Counted from the stretch's first letter, positions 1 to 9,462 are shown. The stretch: 58,833 bases of DNA from an uncultured bacterium (GCA_937124615.1 CAKZKR010000050.1:1-58833), one strand, 5' to 3'. Numbers and translations are program-made. Notes: generated by a model not told the origin, from the sequence alone.

Positions 1-29
1 ATTATAAAATATAGGACAGGAGATGGATT

Positions 30-1352
30 ATGGACAATAGCAAGAGTAATAAAAACCGTTTTTCCACGCGTAGAGAATTTTTAAAGTCTGCAGGTGTAAT
101 GACAGCGGTAGCCGGTTCGACAACAGTACAGAAAGCATGGGGAGCCCATGAACCTCTGGCTCTATTCGGAGGGAACCCTGTGGTTACCTATCCACAGGAC
201 GATTCTGCTCGCTGGCCTCGTTATGGAAAAGCAGAGGAGGAAGCGGTATTGGAATTGGTAAGGAACCCTTCGTATAACCCCATTGACAAATTGGAAGAGG
301 ATTGGAAAAATTACATGCAGGTGCCTTATGTTAAAGCCCATTTCAACGGGACAAGTGCCCTTCTTTCTATGTTTTTTGCATTGAACTTACCACCGGGCAG
401 TGAAATTATGGTACCGTCCTATACTTTTTTTGCAACGATTTTGCCAATGCGTCTTTTTGGGTTGGTACCTGTTTTCGTGGACATTAATCCACAAACACTG
501 AATTTTGATCTGAATGATGCCCAAAAGCGGTTAACCCCGAATACGAAGGCGGTTTTACCTGTGCATTGGATAGGTTTACCTGCAGATATGGATGAAATCA
601 ACGACTGGGCAAAGGAGAAAGGTCTCATTGTACTTGAAGATTGTGCACATGCACACGGAGCAAGATTAAAAGGAAAACTCATGGGGACATGGAGCCGGAT
701 GGCTATTTTTAGTTATCAGATGAGCAAACCGCTCCCTGCCATTGAAGGGGGTATGGGGATCTACCAACAGGATGATGATTGGGGTAGAGCCGTTGCTTTT
801 GGCGATTATAAAGTAACAAACCTACCCAAAGAGAATCCTTATGCCAAATATTCCGGTTCCGGTCTGGGAGTAAAATTAAGAATGCACCCGATGGCCGCAG
901 CTCTTGCTTGTTGTCAATTGAAAGGACTGGAAGAACGGAACGAAGCGGGCGTAAAGCAGGTGCGAAAACTCAATGACCAATTATTGGAGCTGGAAGGGAT
1001 TTCGGAACAGACAAGCGGAAGAAACGATGTACAAAGGCTTCACTATCAATGGAACATGCTCTTTGTCGATGAAAAGAAAACAGGCGTTCCGAGAAATCGG
1101 CTGGTAGAGGCTTTAAGAGCGGAAGGTGTTCGCGCGGAAGGTCTCCATTATACACTTCAGCATGAATTGCCTGTATATGCAGAAGATGAATGGTGGCACC
1201 ATAAACCTGTTATTCCCGAACTGCCCGGTTCCAAACAAGCAAATGATACGAATATTGCGCTACCTTACTTTACTACCGAAGTACCTGAACTTGTGGAACA
1301 GTATGTAAAAGCATTCCAGAAGGTATGGGCACACCGGAAAGAATTAATATAG
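30..1352 (+). CDS. Tat-exported DegT/DnrJ/EryC1/StrS-family PLP aminotransferase
   Basis: A 440-residue PLP-dependent fold-type I enzyme of the sugar-aminotransferase (DegT) family. The N-terminus carries a twin-arginine signal (STRREFLKSAG, then a short hydrophobic stretch), so the enzyme is probably exported folded with its cofactor. The Schiff-base lysine is visible as K233 in FSYQMSKPLPAIEGGMG (family form SxxK...GEGG), and the pyridine-nitrogen aspartate as D204 in VLEDCAHAHGA. The start is fixed by AGGAG at 18-22, seven bases before ATG; an earlier ATG at 23 runs straight into a stop. It converges on the phospholipase-like gene, with 6 bp between stops. DegT enzymes are usually cytoplasmic and act on nucleotide sugars, so a periplasmic one is odd. 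The substrate cannot be read from the sequence. Confidence 0.9.
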   Translation: MDNSKSNKNRFSTRREFLKSAGVMTAVAGSTTVQKAWGAHEPLALFGGNPVVTYPQDDSARWPRYGKAEEEAVLELVRNPSYNPIDKLEEDWKNYMQVPYVKAHFNGTSALLSMFFALNLPPGSEIMVPSYTFFATILPMRLFGLVPVFVDINPQTLNFDLNDAQKRLTPNTKAVLPVHWIGLPADMDEINDWAKEKGLIVLEDCAHAHGARLKGKLMGTWSRMAIFSYQMSKPLPAIEGGMGIYQQDDDWGRAVAFGDYKVTNLPKENPYAKYSGSGLGVKLRMHPMAAALACCQLKGLEERNEAGVKQVRKLNDQLLELEGISEQTSGRNDVQRLHYQWNMLFVDEKKTGVPRNRLVEALRAEGVRAEGLHYTLQHELPVYAEDEWWHHKPVIPELPGSKQANDTNIALPYFTTEVPELVEQYVKAFQKVWAHRKELI

Positions 1353-1358
1353 AATGAG

Positions 1359-2762
1359 TTATTTAATAATATCTAAGATGTAACTTCTTCCGTAGTAATG
1401 GAAAAGAAATAAAGAGGCATTTGCGGTATCAACTAATTCACGAACGGTTTCAAATTTTTGTTCGGCTAATGTAATATCCAGAATGTTATACCGTTCTTCT
1501 AAATCGTTCAACTCGATAGAAGGGTCATTTACAAAACGGTCAGGTAAGATTTTGCTAATAAGACGGTCTAATTGCCTTGCCCAATTATGGGAACGCCATG
1601 CAAGACACTTTACGGGCAAATCATCTGAATAATCCGGTATTTGCCCTTCATACATTGGGCATCTAAAACACTTCTTCGACACATTATTGTATTTTTTATT
1701 ATAATCATATTTGTTTTGAAAGGGTTCAAGTAATAAGAATGGGTCGTTTCCATCACGAATTGCGTTTAGATAAAGAGTTCCCATCAGTGTTTCTATGGCC
1801 AAATGACGGTTTGAAGATAATTGCACTGCGTTGTTTTTAGGTGTAGACCATCCCAAAATATCGAGCAGATATATCCATAACATTCTCAATGCAGAATAAC
1901 CCGGCAAAGCGGTTGTATGATAGGGCATGGAAAGGTCTGCCATATAATGCAATCCCCATCCCATAAACCGCCAGCCCCAATAATCATGTCCTGTTTCAAA
2001 AGCGAGTTTTGATAATTCTTTATATAAATATATCCGATACTTAACATATGATTGTTTCAGGAAAGGAGCAAAGAAGGTTATGATAGGGTTTTCATGATAA
2101 AAGCCCATATGGAACGGTGCCTGCGAACCGAAATCGAGATTGGGGTTTCCGAATGGCTGGACACCGAAACCATAAATGGCTCCGAATGATGTCTGATTGT
2201 CTGTGAAAAGACCTGTGTCCATACCGTAATCCGGTTCATTTGATGCAGAGGCGAGAATATCAGAAGGAGAAACGGTTTCTCCCGGATTAAGTTTTATGAA
2301 ACAAAAAACTTCAAATTCCTTTGTTTTATTCAGGATACAGACATCACGAACATTTAATAAGGTTTTTCCTTCGGGGGGGGTATTCGCAAAACCTGTAATA
2401 TAAAGAGGTGTTTTTGTTTCTGGATTTATTCGAATGGCATTGAAAAAACGGGTTTTAATCTCTGTTGTGTTCCCTGTAGGCGAAAAGAGCAAGTTAGAAG
2501 GACAGGGAGCATACATGGAAATATTTTTCTTTGCCCAGGTTTCTACATTTGCGAGAACTTGTGCAATACTTTGTCCTTCTGCAACGAGAAATTGTTCTAA
2601 GGTCTCTGCTGGAACAGGATTTGCATTTTTTACATCTGGCACTGTTTCCGCAACAACTTTTGTAAATAAAGGATGATGTTGCCAGGGGTAAACAGAGGTA
2701 GGAATTGCAACTATTACAAAGAGGATGACAGGAATACGTTTTGTTATGAATTTAGACTTCAT
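1359..2762 (-). CDS. Secreted zinc-dependent phospholipase C / S1-P1 nuclease-like protein
   Basis: A 467-residue protein with a signal peptide (about residues 8-26). The mature protein would begin W27-Q-H-H; a free N-terminal Trp that ligates zinc is the hallmark of the phospholipase C / P1 nuclease fold. The central HxxxDxxxxxH motif HYMADLSMPYH (H272, D276, H282) fits the zinc-ligand helix of that fold. A histidine further on (RSHNWARQL) may be another ligand. It is longer than bacterial PLC (about 250-400 residues). Lipid versus nucleic-acid substrate cannot be decided. The promoter carries a parS-like palindrome in its spacer (2796-2826). Confidence 0.6.
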   Translation of the reverse strand: MKSKFITKRIPVILFVIVAIPTSVYPWQHHPLFTKVVAETVPDVKNANPVPAETLEQFLVAEGQSIAQVLANVETWAKKNISMYAPCPSNLLFSPTGNTTEIKTRFFNAIRINPETKTPLYITGFANTPPEGKTLLNVRDVCILNKTKEFEVFCFIKLNPGETVSPSDILASASNEPDYGMDTGLFTDNQTSFGAIYGFGVQPFGNPNLDFGSQAPFHMGFYHENPIITFFAPFLKQSYVKYRIYLYKELSKLAFETGHDYWGWRFMGWGLHYMADLSMPYHTTALPGYSALRMLWIYLLDILGWSTPKNNAVQLSSNRHLAIETLMGTLYLNAIRDGNDPFLLLEPFQNKYDYNKKYNNVSKKCFRCPMYEGQIPDYSDDLPVKCLAWRSHNWARQLDRLISKILPDRFVNDPSIELNDLEERYNILDITLAEQKFETVRELVDTANASLFLFHYYGRSYILDIIK

Positions 2763-2795
2763 AGATATTCTCCTATTACCTTTATATTTTTAATT

Positions 2796-2826
2796 ATTAT
2801 ACCATGTTTCACATGAAACATTTCAA
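2796..2826 (-). promoter_or_regulatory. Promoter of the phospholipase-like gene with palindrome in a 19-bp spacer
   Basis: Read on the minus strand: -35 TTGAAA (2821-2826), a 19-bp spacer (2802-2820), and -10 TATAAT (2796-2801), upstream of the ATG at 2762. The palindrome TGTTTCACATGAAACA occupies 2805-2820, that is most of the spacer. Over-long 19-bp spacers filled by a dyad are typical of MerR-family promoters. No MerR gene is in the window, so the regulator is unknown. Confidence 0.5.
2805..2820. promoter_or_regulatory. parS-like palindrome, copy 1
   Basis: TGTTTCACATGAAACA: 7-bp perfect arms (TGTTTCA / TGAAACA) around CA. It differs from the Bacillus-type ParB site TGTTTCACGTGAAACA only at one central base (G to A). 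It could be a degenerate parS or an operator for a dyad-binding regulator. Confidence 0.55.
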
Positions 2827-2890
2827 TAAACACTTGATTTACAATCACATAAAGGAACAAGATGCAAATGCCTTATTGTTTAGAATTTTA

Positions 2891-2906
2891 TGTTTCACAT
2901 GAAACA
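2891..2906. promoter_or_regulatory. parS-like palindrome, copy 2
   Basis: A second identical copy of TGTTTCACATGAAACA, 86 bp from the first, start to start. Both copies have the same central A, so they are either true paralogous sites or part of a duplicated operator. It lies between the 3' end of the ABC permease gene and the phospholipase promoter. Confidence 0.55.
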
Positions 2907-2942
2907 TTTTTTTAAGTCTCTCAACCACAATAAATTAGACTT

Positions 2943-4634
2943 CTAACCTTTCAATCCTGTTAATGTTATACCTTGTATAAATTGCCGTTGTGCGAAGAAA
3001 AATAGGGCAATTACAGGTAGTGTCATTAGTACTGCGGCAGACATCATTAGTTCAAATCGTGCTAACCATATCATCAATGCATGTAGAGCAAATAATCCCA
3101 AACTCAGCGGGTATTTCTCCTGGTCGGTTAAGAAAATTAGTGGACCCATAAAATCATTCCATACCCAAAGAAAAGTGAATATAGCTACAGTGGCTAAAGC
3201 CGGTTTAATTAAGGGAAGTATAATATGACGGTATATTCGCAGGTACCCACATCCATCAATCAAAGCACTGTCCTCCAAGTCCCTCGGTATACTTAACATA
3301 AATTGGCGTAGTAGAAAAATAAAAAAGGCATTACCCAGAAAAGAACCTGCCCATAGGGGAACAAGGGTGTTGTAAAGTCCTAAAGTTTTCCAAATAAGAA
3401 ATTGGGGGACTAATGTTACCTGTGCCGGTATCATCAGTGTTGCTAATATCAGCACGAAATAGTAATCCCGCCCAGGCCAGCGAAGCCGAGCAAAAGCATA
3501 TGCTACAAGAGATGCGGAGAATATCTGTCCTGTGATATTCATAACCACCAGAAATAGACTGTTGTAGGTATATCGAATGAGAGGAACTTCTCTCAATACC
3601 TCACGGTAGTTTCCCCACGCCTTTCGTGCAAGCACAACAGGATAGGATGCTTTTCTAATTTCGATACGGAGCCGAAGTTTGTTTTTCGGTGTTTCAGTGC
3701 TAACTCCCATTTCTTTTATGGTATACCAGCTCTTCATCATAATGCTTTTATCTTCCGGACTATATACCTGCCATAAACAATCTTGCCATTGATTGTACTG
3801 TAGATAAATAGGTTCTATGGATTTGAAGCGTTTTCCTCCAATATCAATAATTGCATGAATGCTATACCATGATTTATCTCCATGAAGACTTAACCGTAAT
3901 CTTTTAAATTTTTCCGCAGATAAATTACAATCTGCGATTGTTTCTATGATAAAACGGTCTTTTTCGGAGAAGTCATAGTGAATTTCGATTCCCTTTCGGT
4001 TAAAGTATTGGAGTCGGGGTATGAGTTTTGCACAATCTCCCTGCAATTGCCATTGTAATGTTTCTGCATCTCCTATCTTTATCGTTTCTGCATCCCATGT
4101 CTTAACGATGCATTCTCCTAATGCGACACGATGATATATGGCATCAAATGAATTAATAACTGTTTCGACATTTAGCTCTGAATTAATCCATGCGGTAAAG
4201 TTGTTGAGTTCGGAGGACCACAACTCCTTTGGCATACGGCGGAAAAAACTACCTAATAGATAGTCTATAAGATAGGGTTCTTGCACAAAAGGCTGGATAA
4301 AATCGGGAAGTGTTTCCTTTATAAGCTCTAATTTAGTTTGAACCGAATTTCTCCCTGTTTGCAAATAGGTTTCCCATACTTCATCCTCTACATCTACAGG
4401 TTGAATGGGTAATTCGTTTGCATTGGCTCCAAAGAAAGGTGAGGTAATGACATTGGCGGGCATCGGGGGAAACCAACTGGGTGGATATAATTCGTCCGGG
4501 GATTTGAAACTTGTCCCGATAAGCCATATAAAGGGAGCCGAGAACATAATAGCACCGGTCAATAATATGGCATGGTATACACTGAAGTGGAGTAACCGCA
4601 CGATTTTTTTCATAAATTTATTGTTCTCGCTCAT
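2943..4634 (-). CDS. Carbohydrate ABC importer permease (MalG/UgpE type) with ~290-residue insertion
   Basis: Inner-membrane subunit of a sugar importer. TM1 (about residues 19-40) is followed by the family signature FIWLIGTSFKSPDELYPPSWFPP. After a long hydrophilic insertion the remaining helices resume at about residue 358 (NSLFLVVMNITGQIFSASL). The cytoplasmic EAA-like loop that contacts the ATPase is ALIDGCGYLRIYRHIILPL. MalG relatives are about 270-300 residues; this one is 563. The insertion (about residues 60-350) falls in the first periplasmic loop and looks like a beta-rich domain; I do not recognise it. The ATG overlaps the end of the upstream fusion gene by 17 bp, which suggests translational coupling. 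No ATPase gene is nearby, so a shared MsmX/UgpC-type ATPase is inferred. Confidence 0.85.
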   Translation of the reverse strand: MSENNKFMKKIVRLLHFSVYHAILLTGAIMFSAPFIWLIGTSFKSPDELYPPSWFPPMPANVITSPFFGANANELPIQPVDVEDEVWETYLQTGRNSVQTKLELIKETLPDFIQPFVQEPYLIDYLLGSFFRRMPKELWSSELNNFTAWINSELNVETVINSFDAIYHRVALGECIVKTWDAETIKIGDAETLQWQLQGDCAKLIPRLQYFNRKGIEIHYDFSEKDRFIIETIADCNLSAEKFKRLRLSLHGDKSWYSIHAIIDIGGKRFKSIEPIYLQYNQWQDCLWQVYSPEDKSIMMKSWYTIKEMGVSTETPKNKLRLRIEIRKASYPVVLARKAWGNYREVLREVPLIRYTYNSLFLVVMNITGQIFSASLVAYAFARLRWPGRDYYFVLILATLMIPAQVTLVPQFLIWKTLGLYNTLVPLWAGSFLGNAFFIFLLRQFMLSIPRDLEDSALIDGCGYLRIYRHIILPLIKPALATVAIFTFLWVWNDFMGPLIFLTDQEKYPLSLGLFALHALMIWLARFELMMSAAVLMTLPVIALFFFAQRQFIQGITLTGLKG

Positions 4635-7089
4635 AGTACACCCACTTTTGTGATACTTTTAGTTGTAATAAGGTCAGAAAGAAAATAATACCAAAGAGTA
4701 TCCATGCCAAAGCGGAGGCATAACCCATTCGCAGGTATTGGAATCCGTTATTGAACAGGTAGTAAGCATAGAACAATGTAGAATCCACAGGACCGCCCTG
4801 TGTCATAATAAATGCCTGTGTAAAAATTTGAAAGGTAGCGATGAATCCCATAATCAGGTTGAATAATATATAAGGGCTTAACATTGGGAGGGTTATATAG
4901 AAAAACTTTTGAAATATTCCTGCACCATCTATTTCAGCCGCTTCGTATAACTGCACCGGTATGGTTTTTAAACCCGCTAACCAGATTATCATACTTCCAC
5001 CAGCAGACCATATTGTCATTATAATCAATGCAGGCTTTGACCAGCTGGGGTCCTGAAGCCAATTCGGTCCTGTTGTCCCCAGTTTTGTCAGGATTGCATT
5101 CATCATTCCTTCTTGAGGATTGAATATCCAGAGCCAGAGAATTGATGCGGCCACTCCTGGCATTATAGCGGGCAGGTAAAATAAGGTCCTGTAGGTAGCC
5201 ATCCCTCTCCATTCGCGCTGAAGAAGCAGGGCAATCCCTAAACTGATAATCATTCCTAAAGGGACACTTATCGTCATGTATATTGTGTTCCAGAGAGATT
5301 TGTAAAAGAGAGGGTCACTTATCATAAATTGATAATTTTCAAATCCTACCCATTTTGGCGGTGAAAGGACATCATAGTTGCAAAAACTCATAATTAGGGA
5401 GAATAATAGCGGACCTCCTCCAAAAATCAAAAAACCTAAAAACCATGGACTTGCAAAGAAATATCCTGCATAATATTCTTTCCGGAAATATCCCTTTGCT
5501 TTTGATTTTTTGAAGAAGATATAAGTGATAATTAATAGAATAGTAATAATTATTATAATATATATAGTAACTATAGGTGTCCATGAGAGGGTTGGATGTT
5601 CAACAGGATAATTAATTTTATCCAATTCTCGCTGGACAACGGTAGTACTACGGTCTAATGCTCGTTTTGCATTTTTTAGATAATCCGTATCATATTTTTT
5701 GTATATGCCTTCCCACATAGCCCGAACATGTTCATTCCAGAGTAGTTGACCGACAGGTGTTACTGGGCGGTATTTTGCTTCCGGCATCATGGCGATAAAG
5801 GTTTTCATCGCATTCTTAAATGTGTTTTCTACGGTAGGGTCGGAATAGAGATAGTATTCCATAATCCATTCGGTTAAATCGCGTCGTGCACTCATTCGAG
5901 GAATGAAAATGGTTCCACTACCCCTTACCTTCTCTGCCTCTGCATCATTCCGTATCTGGATGGCTCGTTTTGATACAAGGTATTTGATAAATAACCAGGC
6001 TTCTTCCGGATGTCGTGCACTTGATGGGATTACAAAAGAGAAACCGCCTGTCCATCCGACGCGATTTTTTCCTTCGGGTGCAGGAGCCGGGACAACACCG
6101 AATCTCATGGAACGACGAGCATTGGCGATGGGTATCATTGCGAAATCGCCATCTATTTTCATGGCGACTTTACCCGCAACGAATGGGTCCAGGTCTCCTA
6201 CAAGCATGGAAGATTGAAATGCCATTACTTTTTCTGCACCACCCATTGCATCGTATATTTCGGACATAAAGGCGAGTGCTTCTATAATTTCTGGGCTATT
6301 CAGTGTACAGGTCTTTCCATCTTCGGACATAAACGTACCCCCGTTTAGCCATCCATAGATATAGAGCCAGGAATTTCCGTAATTTGGTATGAAACCGATT
6401 TGTTTTATATCGCCGTTTGTATCTTTTTCTGTCATAATAACGGCTGCTTTTTTTAATTGTTCCCAAGTTCTGGGAGGACCCACTTTGTTAGGGTTATTGG
6501 GGTCTACACAACCGATGCTTTTAAGTTGTTCTGCGTATTTTTCCAATAAGTCCAGATTGTAGTAAAGGGCTCGATTATCTGTATCGCACGGGATTGCATA
6601 GAGTTTTCCATTGTATTGACTTTCCTTCCAGCATGGAGGGAAGAAATATTCCTCTTTTAGTGTTAGCGGGTCATCGGGTTTTTCTTTTAGGTCGCGTTCG
6701 TAGAATTCCTGTAAAGAGCGGAAGGCGCCTCTTGAAGCCCATTGTGCTACTGCAAATCGGTCGAAAAAAACAACATCCGGCGGGTCCCCTCCTGCGACAG
6801 CACATAACAATCGTTGCGGGTCATCGGTTTTGTTTAATGATGCACTTTGCCCCATTACTACTTTTATTTTGGGTCTTCCTTCTGTCCCGTTGTATAGATG
6901 TTCGAAATCCCGGACGGTTTCCCCTGCGAACAGGTCTAATTCATTTCCCCAATAATATAATCGAACCGTCTTTTCACAATGAACATTTTTTGTGGATGAA
7001 ACAATGGAGATAAATATTAATAGAAGGATATATCCCTTTACCCCGTTCGATACAATAGCAACCGACCTTCCCGTATGTTTTTTTTTCAT
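4618..7089 (-). CDS. Fused extracellular sugar-binding protein and MalF-type ABC permease
   Basis: One 823-residue chain joins two proteins that are normally separate. Residues 1 to about 40 are a signal peptide. About 42-490 is a family-1 solute-binding domain (RLYYWGNELDLFAGETVRDFE, then GGDPPDVVFFDRFAVAQWASRGAF). About 505-525 is a hydrophobic linker helix. About 540-823 is a MalF/UgpA-like permease with the EAA loop YEAAEIDGAGIFQKFFYITLP. The tether would hold the binding lobe next to its translocator. I chose ATG 7089 rather than the upstream TTG at 7101, because GGAAAG lies just ahead of it. It overlaps the second permease by 17 bp. The ligand is probably a saccharide. Confidence 0.9.
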   Translation of the reverse strand: MKKKHTGRSVAIVSNGVKGYILLLIFISIVSSTKNVHCEKTVRLYYWGNELDLFAGETVRDFEHLYNGTEGRPKIKVVMGQSASLNKTDDPQRLLCAVAGGDPPDVVFFDRFAVAQWASRGAFRSLQEFYERDLKEKPDDPLTLKEEYFFPPCWKESQYNGKLYAIPCDTDNRALYYNLDLLEKYAEQLKSIGCVDPNNPNKVGPPRTWEQLKKAAVIMTEKDTNGDIKQIGFIPNYGNSWLYIYGWLNGGTFMSEDGKTCTLNSPEIIEALAFMSEIYDAMGGAEKVMAFQSSMLVGDLDPFVAGKVAMKIDGDFAMIPIANARRSMRFGVVPAPAPEGKNRVGWTGGFSFVIPSSARHPEEAWLFIKYLVSKRAIQIRNDAEAEKVRGSGTIFIPRMSARRDLTEWIMEYYLYSDPTVENTFKNAMKTFIAMMPEAKYRPVTPVGQLLWNEHVRAMWEGIYKKYDTDYLKNAKRALDRSTTVVQRELDKINYPVEHPTLSWTPIVTIYIIIIITILLIITYIFFKKSKAKGYFRKEYYAGYFFASPWFLGFLIFGGGPLLFSLIMSFCNYDVLSPPKWVGFENYQFMISDPLFYKSLWNTIYMTISVPLGMIISLGIALLLQREWRGMATYRTLFYLPAIMPGVAASILWLWIFNPQEGMMNAILTKLGTTGPNWLQDPSWSKPALIIMTIWSAGGSMIIWLAGLKTIPVQLYEAAEIDGAGIFQKFFYITLPMLSPYILFNLIMGFIATFQIFTQAFIMTQGGPVDSTLFYAYYLFNNGFQYLRMGYASALAWILFGIIFFLTLLQLKVSQKWVYYEREQ

Positions 7090-7162
7090 CACACTTTCCA
7101 CAATAAATACAGGTTTTTTTCTTGTTTTTATATTAGGAAAGTGTTAAAAGGAAAATCAAACA

Positions 7163-7186
7163 AAAAGTCGGACGATTCCGACTTTT
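7163..7186 (-). terminator. Rho-independent terminator after the prepilin gene
   Basis: A perfect 10-bp stem, AAAAGTCGGA / TCCGACTTTT, with loop CGAT, followed on the minus strand by a T-rich tract. The stem core GTCGGA equals the 9-bp repeat seen elsewhere in the window; degenerate copies of that repeat lie beside it at 7196-7228. Confidence 0.75.
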
Positions 7187-7228
7187 CAGTTTTTTGGATC
7201 TGTCGTACTCGTTGGACGGTCGGATTTC

Positions 7229-8194
7229 TTATGCTCCGCCTTTCTGGATAATTCCTAATATCACAGCGAAACGGGCTAACATGGGAGGCTCTGATGGATA
7301 ACGCATAAATTGCACATGTCCATCCATAAACAATACATTTGAGCCACCCGGGATATGATTAAACTCACGGGCTAATGAACTGTAATTGTCCAGCATAATA
7401 AAGATCGAACTTTGTGCTTTTGCAGACTCGGCTGGATTGTTGATGTCTGTAATTAAAAATCGTTCAATCCCTTCCCGCAGGCGGTATATTGTGGAACCTC
7501 CTGCATTACCGTATCCCGGACTTACGGTTCCATCTTCATCCGGTTGACATTCAGAATAGGTTTGTTTGTTTAGCAAATACCAATTTACTAATTTATTAAC
7601 CCAATGCTCAAATATTTGTCGAGGTGCTTTGGTTCCCGGGGGTACCTGAACACCCATTTGACTTGCAATTAAAGACATGTCCGGGTCTGTTGGGTCTTCG
7701 TCAAATTTGTCATATACCCAGCCGAAATAGGAATAACTGTGTCCTGCTTGCTCATAGGGCCAATAGATAAAGGGAGGGGCATCGGGATATTTTGTGGCTA
7801 TGAGATTGCCTGTTGGGTCATTGAAGACGCACTCGTCACGGAAGAATATTTTATTTTCTGTATCTGAAGGGCAAACAAGGATTTTTGCATCGTTCATATA
7901 TTCGGGATAGATAGACATAATGTCCGGTGATAATGAAAACTGGGGTTTTATCGTTGTGCCGGGATAGTCTCGCATTTGAACACGGGGAAACTTTCCGCCC
8001 GGGGCTTCGTCTGCATACATTTTAAATACCAATCCCATCTGTTTTAGATTGTTTTGACAGGAAGAACGACGGGCTGCTTCCCGGGCACGGGCTAATGCGG
8101 GTAAAAGGATTGCAGCAAGGATACCAATAATTGCGATGACAACTAATAATTCAATCAGCGTAAATCCATTTTGTTTCATCTTTTTGTTTTTCAT
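7229..8194 (-). CDS. Prepilin-like protein with C-terminal HxPGGxN...DG motif (copy 1)
   Basis: A 321-residue secreted pseudopilin. The leader [10 protein letters not shown] is cut before F11, with glutamate at +5 (FTLIE), then a hydrophobic helix and the basic run [22 protein letters not shown]. The C-terminus has [17 protein letters not shown], the 'H-X9-DG' type processing-associated domain, here with ten residues between H and DG. This family is expanded in Planctomycetes, Lentisphaerae and Hydrogenedentes. It is one of three paralogues here (also 21175 and 54061); all share the middle motif [12 protein letters not shown] second in-frame ATG (codon 6) could be the true start. It is followed by a strong terminator and preceded by the broken regulator. 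Confidence 0.85.
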   Translation of the reverse strand: MKNKKMKQNGFTLIELLVVIAIIGILAAILLPALARAREAARRSSCQNNLKQMGLVFKMYADEAPGGKFPRVQMRDYPGTTIKPQFSLSPDIMSIYPEYMNDAKILVCPSDTENKIFFRDECVFNDPTGNLIATKYPDAPPFIYWPYEQAGHSYSYFGWVYDKFDEDPTDPDMSLIASQMGVQVPPGTKAPRQIFEHWVNKLVNWYLLNKQTYSECQPDEDGTVSPGYGNAGGSTIYRLREGIERFLITDINNPAESAKAQSSIFIMLDNYSSLAREFNHIPGGSNVLFMDGHVQFMRYPSEPPMLARFAVILGIIQKGGA

Positions 8195-8245
8195 TTTATA
8201 ACTTCTTATCTAACTTTTAATCTGCATTACTATTCGTTATGATGT

Positions 8246-9334
8246 CTATTTAGGAAGATACAATTTTGGTGTTTCGGGAACGGGACTAAGTTTTATGAGT
8301 TCAAACGGTTTTTCCGGATTCTTTTTTCGCTGTATTAATTTTTCAAAAGCTAATCTTCCCATCTCCATGCTGTTTTGACAGAAATACCAAAGAGGGAATT
8401 TATAAGTTTGTGCTATTTCTTCATCACCCAGACTTGCAAATTCTATTTCATCGGGGACTCTGTATCCTAATTGGACGATTTCCTGGTATGCGATTAATGC
8501 AAGTTGGTCATAAGAGAAAACAATTCCCGTTGGAGGCTTTTTCATGGCAAATAATTTGTAAATATGTTCTGGCAATTTTTCTTCGAAGCATGAAATTAAA
8601 AACGAAGGATTATATTCTAATTGATTTTTTTCGAGTGCTTTCTTGTAGCCGATATACCTTTCATAGGCACTTGTAGACTCCAACTCCGCTGTGACGAATG
8701 CGATATTGCGGTGTCCTCTTTTTATAAGAGTTTCTGTTAATTGTTCCCCTATACTGATGTTGTCTGAAACAACGGCATCCACCTGAATATTGGGCAAATA
8801 ACGGTCAATAAGAACTATTGGGAAATTCATTCGTACCAGTTTTTGCACCATTTCCCGGTTTTGCTCGTTATTAAAATGGGTCCAGAAGGCTATTCCCTGA
8901 ACACCGATTCTTTTGATACTCCGTAAATATTTTTGTTCAGTATGGATGTCAAAATAAAGATTGTAGGAAATCGTTTGTATAAGATTTTCCCTGCAACTTC
9001 CATAAATCCATGAAGCAATCTCTGCGTATGCTTCGTTTGCTGGTCTTGTAAAGCGATAGCAAATGTCATGTAGTCTGTTGAAATGGAATGTGGATTATAT
9101 GTATCGGGGAAACATACCTTTGTTCTTTTACCCTGGGAACAGGAAATATAACCTTCTATTTGTAACTCGTGTAAAATTTGACGGATATAGCCTCTCGATA
9201 TTTTATTTATATATATCGATAAGCATTTTTTCAGAGGGGAAATAGGAACCTGGTGGATATTGTTGTTCAAGAATTTTATTTATCAGGTCTTCCTTGATAA
9301 ATCGCAGTTGCTCTTGTAATTTTGTCCTAATCAT
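8246..9334 (-). pseudogene. Broken GntR-HTH / LacI-effector-type transcription regulator
   Basis: The ATG at 9334 opens MIRTKLQEQLRFIKEDL, a GntR-type winged helix, and reads to SEKMLIDIYK followed by TAA. A 4-bp tandem duplication (TTTA twice on the plus strand, 9202-9209) shifts the frame; the next frame continues KISRGYIRQILHELQIEGY. Near 9051-9056 about one base is missing and the frame returns to FTRPANEAYAEIASWIYGS, then GVQGIAFWTHFNNEQ and a LacI-type periplasmic-binding effector domain (IVLIDRYLPNIQVDAVVSD) to the stop at 8246. The net change is +3, so both ends share a frame. The layout resembles AraR (GntR head, LacI body). It may have controlled the adjacent sugar importer. It is either a recent pseudogene or two assembly errors. 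Confidence 0.85.
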
Positions 9335-9462
9335 AGGAATTCTCTATATATGAGGGCTCTACATATTTGTTATCATAATAATAACATATTAACATGTTTA
9401 ATTTCAATAGCATTTTTTGAATGGTCTTTTATTATGAGTATTTATACTTTACCCTATTTTTC

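Noticed and set aside
2434-2676. Plus-strand open frame within the phospholipase-like gene
   Set aside because: It is a shadow frame of a gene with clear family motifs; no ribosome site.
8890-9270. Two separate small genes (126 and 201 residues) for the regulator
   Set aside because: The upstream frame from 9334 and the join sequences show one GntR-LacI-type gene with two frameshifts.
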